DNA from: Halalkalibacter wakoensis JCM 9140
Lineage (GTDB): Bacteria > Bacillota > Bacilli > Bacillales > Bacillaceae_D
NCBI RefSeq assembly: GCF_000513095.1
Contig: NZ_BAUT01000007.1
Coordinates: 41,607-105,606, forward strand
Direction of reading: 5' to 3'
Length of the DNA: 64,000 bases
Part shown: positions 59,910 to 64,000 of the stretch, one piece after another
Layout: the number at the start of each line of letters is the position of its first letter
Numbering within the stretch: the stretch's first letter is position 1
Position numbers and translations under genes: made by a program
Notes under the pieces: model-generated
The model's input: the letters and a program-made list of their open reading frames with translations, nothing else
Told to the model about the DNA's origin: nothing
The model's database searches: none

Positions 59910-60427
59910 CCGGAAACCTCCTTATCCTGTTTTTCTAATATGACACGCATTTTTTCTCTTGCTCGACGAAGTTTTGTTTTAACCGTATTTTCTGGTTCAT
60001 CGTAAATAAGTGCTAAGTCAGAAACGGAAATGTCTTCAATGTGAAAGAGCTTTAGGAGCTGTCTTTGTTCTTCTGGTAAAGAAGCAAGCATTTGTTCGAC
60101 TTCTATTTTTTCATACCCGCTATCGCTTGCATATGGTTCAATTAAATCTTCAAACGGGATTAAATTCTTTCTGTTTCTAATACATTGGTTACATTCATTG
60201 ATTAAGATGCGAATCAACCAAGTTTTAAAATAAGCTGGTTCACGTAATGTATGAATACTTTGAAATGCTTTTAGTATCGTTTCTTGCATCGCATCGGCGC
60301 AGTCTTCGTCACGAGCTAGGATAGATTTTGCTACTCGGTACATGGTTACTTTTTGCATAAGAATTAGCTTTTCAAATGAGGTAACATTTCCTTTTTTCGC
60401 TTTTTTGACTTCATTGATCTGTTTCAA
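59885..60427 (-). CDS. ECF RNA polymerase sigma factor
   Basis: A 180-residue extracytoplasmic-function sigma factor. Region 2 ('LILMQKVTMYRVAKSILARD', 'DCADAMQETILKAFQSIHTL', 'FKTWLIRILINECNQCIR') and region 4 ('LPEEQRQLLKLFHIEDISVS', 'DEPENTVKTKLRRAREKM') are both complete. The regulon is unknown. The start is TTG with AAAGGAG eight bases upstream. It forms a unit with the DUF4179 anti-sigma and is divergent from the TIR-like gene. Confidence 0.92.
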   Translation of the reverse strand: MKQINEVKKAKKGNVTSFEKLILMQKVTMYRVAKSILARDEDCADAMQETILKAFQSIHTLREPAYFKTWLIRILINECNQCIRNRKNLIPFEDLIEPYASDSGYEKIEVEQMLASLPEEQRQLLKLFHIEDISVSDLALIYDEPENTVKTKLRRAREKMRVILEKQDKEVSGWKNGNKS

Positions 60428-60606
60428 TATACGGCTCCTTTCGTGATGATCTATTCATTAGATACATAAGCCCCAGACGAGGTTTCAAATTTATTTAAAA
60501 TAAGGTGAGTTTTTTAACAGATAACGACACTATATTTTGACATTACTAGAAAAATAGTGAAATTTGCTAGCTTTTTAGTAAAAGATTAACTTTTTCCTAG
60601 ATTTAC

Positions 60607-60620
60607 AGAATGTACGTTCG
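60607..60620. promoter_or_regulatory. SOS-like box in the promoter of the TIR-like gene
   Basis: GAAT-GTAC-GTTCG; the right half is perfect and 8 of 10 bases match the Bacillus LexA consensus (CGAAC-N4-GTTCG). It lies directly upstream of TATAAT at 60622-60627, where a repressor would block RNA polymerase. Confidence 0.4.
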
Positions 60621-60621
60621 G

Positions 60622-60627
60622 TATAAT
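60622..60627 (+). promoter_or_regulatory. -10 element of the TIR-like operon
   Basis: A perfect TATAAT 46 bp upstream of the apparent start codon. The -35 is poor (GATTTA, 16-bp spacing), which suggests low basal expression. Confidence 0.5.
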
Positions 60628-60672
60628 GAAACATAGATATTCGAAAACACAAGTTGGAAGGAGGAGAAGGCT

Positions 60673-61674
60673 ATTAAACCACATGTTTTTATCGGAAGCG
60701 CTAGAGAATCAATAAACTATGTCAATGCGATTCAAGAACAATTAAGTTTTTGTGCTGAAGTCACACCGTGGTCTGCTGGTGGCTTCCTCACAATGGAGTA
60801 TCCTATGGAGGCGCTCGAAAGACAATTAAACGAAAATGATTTCGCTATTTTTGTCTTTTCTCCAGATGACGTTGCTACCATACGTGGTTCTGAATCCTTT
60901 ATAACAAGAGACAACACGTTATTTGAAATGGGATTGTTTTGGGGAAGGTTAAAAAGGGAGAGAGTTTTCTTTATTGTACCTGATGTCACTCCTGATACTG
61001 ATGGGGTAGGAGGTTTGCGTATCCCCTCTGATTTAGCTGCATTAACCGTTTTAACCTACCAGGTACGTAGCGATAACAATTATAATGCGGCAGTTAATGT
61101 TGCTTGTGGGAAAATACAAACAATTATTGAGGAACTTGGATCATTTGAAGATCCAGCCTTATTGTTGCATGAAGCATTAGAAACGTCTGAACAGGATTAC
61201 GCGATCATAAGGTTGCTGAGAACTTTATCAAAGCATTTATTAAAAGATGCCTCAAACAAATATGAGTACTTATCTGAAGCTGTTAGAAGTACATACATGG
61301 TTCCTCCATCTTATTTCGTTGAAGGTATTGGTGTTTGGTTAAAGGAAGAAAACCAAGATTATACAGGCCTTAGACAAATTGCCGGAAACGAAGGTCAGGG
61401 TAAATTTTACGATTTTGGGGTTAACACTGGTAAGAATCAATCGGAACGAATTGTCGTAGTAGACTGTTTGTTAAATAGCGAAGAATTGGTGCTCTTAAAA
61501 AATAATACCTCTTTTGATAAAAAATATGTGCTATGTTATCCTATTGGTAACGAAATCGTTTTAACTGTTGCCTTAACTGGTCGAGTCTCATTAAGTGAGG
61601 CTGAAATGGATCAAATTTTCTTAGATAATCACAAGTTGTTAGGTATAATAAACTATCTTTTTGGAGGTGTTTGA
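60673..61674 (+). CDS. TIR-like nucleotide-binding effector protein with apparent ATT start
   Basis: A 333-residue protein. Residues 2-105 form the TIR-like domain seen in CBASS/Pycsar effectors (PF10137 type): 'PHVFIGSARE', 'AIFVFSPDDV' and 'RDNTLFEMGLFWGRLKRERV', where Glu85 is the expected NAD-cleaving residue. The other 180 residues have helices, then strands ('YVLCYPIGNEIVLTVALTG') that could be a sensor domain. The first ATG (60793) would cut away the start of the TIR fold. ATT at 60673 lies eight bases after AGGAGG and no ATG/GTG/TTG is in frame before it. Confidence 0.78.
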   Translation: MKPHVFIGSARESINYVNAIQEQLSFCAEVTPWSAGGFLTMEYPMEALERQLNENDFAIFVFSPDDVATIRGSESFITRDNTLFEMGLFWGRLKRERVFFIVPDVTPDTDGVGGLRIPSDLAALTVLTYQVRSDNNYNAAVNVACGKIQTIIEELGSFEDPALLLHEALETSEQDYAIIRLLRTLSKHLLKDASNKYEYLSEAVRSTYMVPPSYFVEGIGVWLKEENQDYTGLRQIAGNEGQGKFYDFGVNTGKNQSERIVVVDCLLNSEELVLLKNNTSFDKKYVLCYPIGNEIVLTVALTGRVSLSEAEMDQIFLDNHKLLGIINYLFGGV

Positions 61675-61676
61675 TC

Positions 61677-61847
61677 ATGAGTAAAACAGCCAAAACGGCA
61701 ATTCTAGGAAAGCATTCTTATAAAGTCGGAAAAGCTGTACCAGGTATTAAAACCATCATAACTTCTAAAAAGGGTGAAGAATCAGCAACGATTGTTTATA
61801 AGCGTAAAGCAGATTATAGAGAAGATCCTTTTGGGAAACGTGCTTAG
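61677..61847 (+). CDS. Small basic partner protein (56 aa)
   Basis: A 56-codon frame starting MSKTAKTAILGKHSYKVGKA, 2 bp after the TIR-like stop codon and with GGAGGT eight bases upstream, so it is clearly coupled to that gene. It is lysine-rich and predicted to form strands ('GIKTIITSKKGEESATIVYK'), ending in a short tail. No family is recognised. An immunity protein or sensor for the TIR-like effector is a reasonable guess from the arrangement only. Confidence 0.65.
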   Translation: MSKTAKTAILGKHSYKVGKAVPGIKTIITSKKGEESATIVYKRKADYREDPFGKRA

Positions 61848-61892
61848 AAGGAGAGGATGAAGCTCTCTCTTCTTCTGATTCCATACATATTA

Positions 61893-61942
61893 TTCACCTT
61901 AAACAACCCTGGCTTAATTGAGACAGGGTTGTTTAAGGTGAA
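61893..61942. repeat. Perfect 19-bp stem hairpin downstream of the TIR-like operon
   Basis: TTCACCTTAAACAACCCTG and CAGGGTTGTTTAAGGTGAA pair without a mismatch around a 12-nt loop. No T-run follows on either strand. It may terminate the operon or protect its 3' end. Confidence 0.65.
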
Positions 61943-62094
61943 ATAAATAAACATCGAAAAATTTACATATGAGTAACTCGGGGGAATAATACAACTTTCT
62001 CTCGAGACAGGTGAAAATGAATTTATATAGGACTAGTCTGCGTTTTAAATCGTCATCAGAACGACAAGGAAAACATTTTTAAAGGGGTGACAGT

Positions 62095-63118
62095 GTGGAA
62101 TGGAACGAGGGAAAAGCCCAGAAAATGGTTAATAAATACAAAAATAGATTTAACCTTCGATTGTCATTTAAAGTAATTAGAGTGATTGTAAGTTTAGTAA
62201 TCTTGTATTGGGTTTATTTATTTGTCCTAACGGTGTCTTATGATTTTAGTAAAATAGGTCCTCGTACTGAATTTTATCAAAAGTTAGCGATCGATTGGAC
62301 GTACCCAGAATTAACTAGTGATCTAGCAATAAGCTCATAGGGAGATTACTCCGTTTTGGACACAGAAAATACAATTCTCTGTTGAAAGAAGAATTGGAAA
62401 AGAAAATTATGTTGTGTCTCAACTCCAATTAACAAAGCCAATAATAAATGCAAGAATGTATATGGAGATGGATCGAAACTACCCAAAAAAAGCGGGAAAC
62501 AATGGGTTTCATTTTTACCTTCCTTTTCATCCTGAAAATGATCGGTCCTTAGTGGGAAATCAAGCTCCAGGTGTATTTGAGACGTTAGAGAGGGTCCATG
62601 AAGGTAAAGTAGCTGATTTTGCCTTTTCTACAACTGAGTATTTCTCACCAGAAGAAATGCTAGAGATGCTTGCTGAATATGATCTTGATGTGATTTGGAT
62701 GCCGTTGTATATGGGGGAAATGCAAAACTTCACAGAGTGGGGTTGGTCTGGTAGTGGAAATTCCATAACGTTAGCACAAGAGTGGGGTTTATCTGGAGCA
62801 AGACAAATGGAAGATGATTTTATGAGCGGTTCACTTATCCACCTATTAGATCTGCAAAGTATAGAAGAAAGCAAGATCGCCATGCTTGATAATATGGAAA
62901 AAATGCTCGGAGAAAATAAACGTTTAGCGGAACAATTACTAGTAACCAATCATCTTCAAGATCGCTATGATTATCTACAAAATGAAGGCTTCCAAGTTTA
63001 CGGAGCTGTCGTGACAGGACCTGTAAAAGAGCTGTTAAAGTTACAAGAAGTAAATGGGTTACATAGCTTTCAACTAGGTGAAATGATTGATTGGAATTGG
63101 AACAATGATGAATTCTAA
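62095..63118 (+). pseudogene. Sigma factor regulator (Sigma_reg_N/C type), frameshifted
   Basis: Two frames encode one protein of about 340 residues. Part 1 (62095-62340) has a short cytoplasmic N-terminus and one membrane helix ('VIRVIVSLVILYWVYLFVL'). Part 2 (readable from about 62336 to 63118) starts 'EITPFWTQKIQFSVERRIGK' and ends 'VTGPVKELLKLQEV...GEMIDWNW', the sigma-regulator C-terminal pattern. The shift is at about 62333-62340. Such proteins regulate ECF sigma factors encoded next to them, but no sigma gene is adjacent here. Probably degenerate, if the sequence is right. Confidence 0.78.
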
Positions 63119-63145
63119 TATCATACACGAAGACTTACGGGGACT

Positions 63146-63175
63146 AGGAGCTTGTACAACACAAGCTCCTTTTAA
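63146..63175 (+). terminator. Terminator after the sigma regulator
   Basis: AGGAGCTTGT/ACAAGCTCCT stem followed by TTT. Confidence 0.82.
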
Positions 63176-63239
63176 TGTTCATTTTTAAAAAGAAACCTAT
63201 GTTATAATATGGAAATATAAAAAGTTTGGAGGCCCAACA

Positions 63240-63911
63240 TTGATTTTTTTTGATATAGATTCTACATTGCTGGACCATGAACAAGCTGAGGAGCTCGGAG
63301 CTATAGAGTTCTTTGAAGAAAACAAAGAAGACATTAAATGTAACACCAATGAGTTTGTGGCGTTATGGCATCACTTATCTGATACGTATTTTGAGAAATA
63401 TTTAGAAAAGGAACTGTCCTTTTTAGAACAGCGAAGAATGAGAATGAAAGAATTATTAGGTAGTCATATAAGTAACGATCTAGCAGATGAGAAATTCAAT
63501 GAATATATTACGTATTATAAAAAGAACTGGAAAGTATTTGAAGATGTTATTCCTTCTTTAGAGCAAATGAAGAAGCAAGGAAAACGTCTTGGGATTATAA
63601 GCAATGGTGATGAGAATCAACAAATGGAAAAACTGGAAACAATAAAGATACGGAAGTATTTTGATTGTATTGTTACTTCTAGCAAAGTCGGAATATCAAA
63701 GCCCAATATTACGATATTTATCGAGGCTTGCAATCTCGCAAAGGTAAAAGCCGAAGAGTGTTACTACATAGGGGATCGAGTGGAGACCGACGCAATCGCT
63801 AGTACACAAGCAGGAATGAGAGGAATTTGGCTAAATCGAAAAAACACCATGACACGCTCAGAAATCGTTACTATACATAGCCTTCATGAGTTAGCTACGA
63901 TTATTAAGTGA
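63240..63911 (+). CDS. HAD-superfamily hydrolase
   Basis: A 223-residue HAD phosphatase of subfamily IA. Motif I is 'IFFDIDSTLLD' with the nucleophile Asp and second Asp, motif II 'IISNGD', motif III Lys in 'VGISKPNITIF', and motif IV 'YYIGDRVETDAIAS'. The cap domain (residues 15-85) is helical. Substrates are probably small phosphate esters such as nucleotides or sugar phosphates. The start is TTG with GGAGG seven bases upstream, and TATAAT lies near 63203. Confidence 0.88.
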   Translation: MIFFDIDSTLLDHEQAEELGAIEFFEENKEDIKCNTNEFVALWHHLSDTYFEKYLEKELSFLEQRRMRMKELLGSHISNDLADEKFNEYITYYKKNWKVFEDVIPSLEQMKKQGKRLGIISNGDENQQMEKLETIKIRKYFDCIVTSSKVGISKPNITIFIEACNLAKVKAEECYYIGDRVETDAIASTQAGMRGIWLNRKNTMTRSEIVTIHSLHELATIIK

Positions 63912-63964
63912 GTGCAACAAATGTAATGCTAATGTTTTTCCTCTAGTTAAATAAAAGTTCTTTT

Positions 63965-64000
63965 ATAAAGCGTTGCATACATAGGCACCGCTTTATTTTA
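63965..64000 (+). terminator. Terminator after the HAD gene
   Basis: ATAAAGCG/CGCTTTAT stem followed by TTTT at the window end. Confidence 0.65.

Noticed and set aside
62019..62084. 21-codon frame upstream of the sigma regulator (MNLYRTSLRF...)
   Set aside because: Considered as the tail of a lost sigma factor, but the sequence is too short and does not show region 4 motifs.

Overview
The window reads as chromosome of a low-GC, endospore-forming member of the Bacillaceae that can live anaerobically. The reasons are an alpha/beta-type small acid-soluble spore protein, a LysM/GH18 spore cortex hydrolase, a type-B RNase P RNA, Bacillus-type AGGAGG ribosome binding sites, FapR- and CIRCE-like operators, and an Fnr with the C-terminal cysteine cluster typical of Bacillus. 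The species cannot be named from this sequence. No tRNA, rRNA, CRISPR array, insertion sequence or prophage was found.

Layout. 0-9.4 kb: an ABM monooxygenase plus NamA-type old yellow enzyme behind two copies of an inverted repeat, a patatin, a YkvR-like protein, a zinc alcohol dehydrogenase divergent from an E. coli-type SpeD, spore genes, a cNMP-binding/CPBP-protease fusion, acylphosphatase and an internally deleted PLD-type protein. 9.6-13.5 kb: fabH-fabF behind a FapR-type box, and a SleL/YaaH-type cortex enzyme. 13.5-22.6 kb: an anaerobic block (narK, nasDE-type nitrite reductase, pflB-pflA, hcp), each unit with an Fnr box centred at -41.5. 22.7-35.3 kb: mixed housekeeping and accessory genes, including a MerR-methyltransferase fusion next to a frameshifted SAH/MTA deaminase. 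35.3-42.4 kb: rnpB, htpG with a CIRCE operator, a ywiC-like gene, a candidate structured RNA, DinB, DUF368, rhodanese and YajQ. 43-52.6 kb: a second anaerobic block with a cysteine-less Mrp ATPase, fnr, a MobA-like gene, a five-gene cytochrome b/molybdopterin/ferredoxin/Rieske/small-membrane operon with three frameshifts, a second Fnr and a second NarK. 52.6-57.6 kb: RraA, YhfH, endonuclease IV, and a methionine sulfoxide reductase pair whose first gene has UGA exactly at the catalytic cysteine codon and whose second gene has a dead MsrA domain fused to an intact MsrB. 57.7-64 kb: EEP hydrolase, ECF sigma plus DUF4179 anti-sigma, a TIR-like effector with a 56-residue partner, a frameshifted sigma regulator and a HAD hydrolase.

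How it fits together. Nitrate would enter through NarK and be reduced by the molybdopterin operon (if functional). Nitrite would go to ammonium through the NasDE-type enzyme, Hcp would handle nitric oxide or hydroxylamine by-products, and Pfl would cover fermentation. Fnr would switch the set on, itself included; pfl also carries a Rex-type box. The most unusual points are the probable selenocysteine MsrA and the TIR-like two-gene unit with an apparent ATT start and an SOS-like box. Several frameshifts in one window mean that assembly error must be excluded before any decay is inferred.
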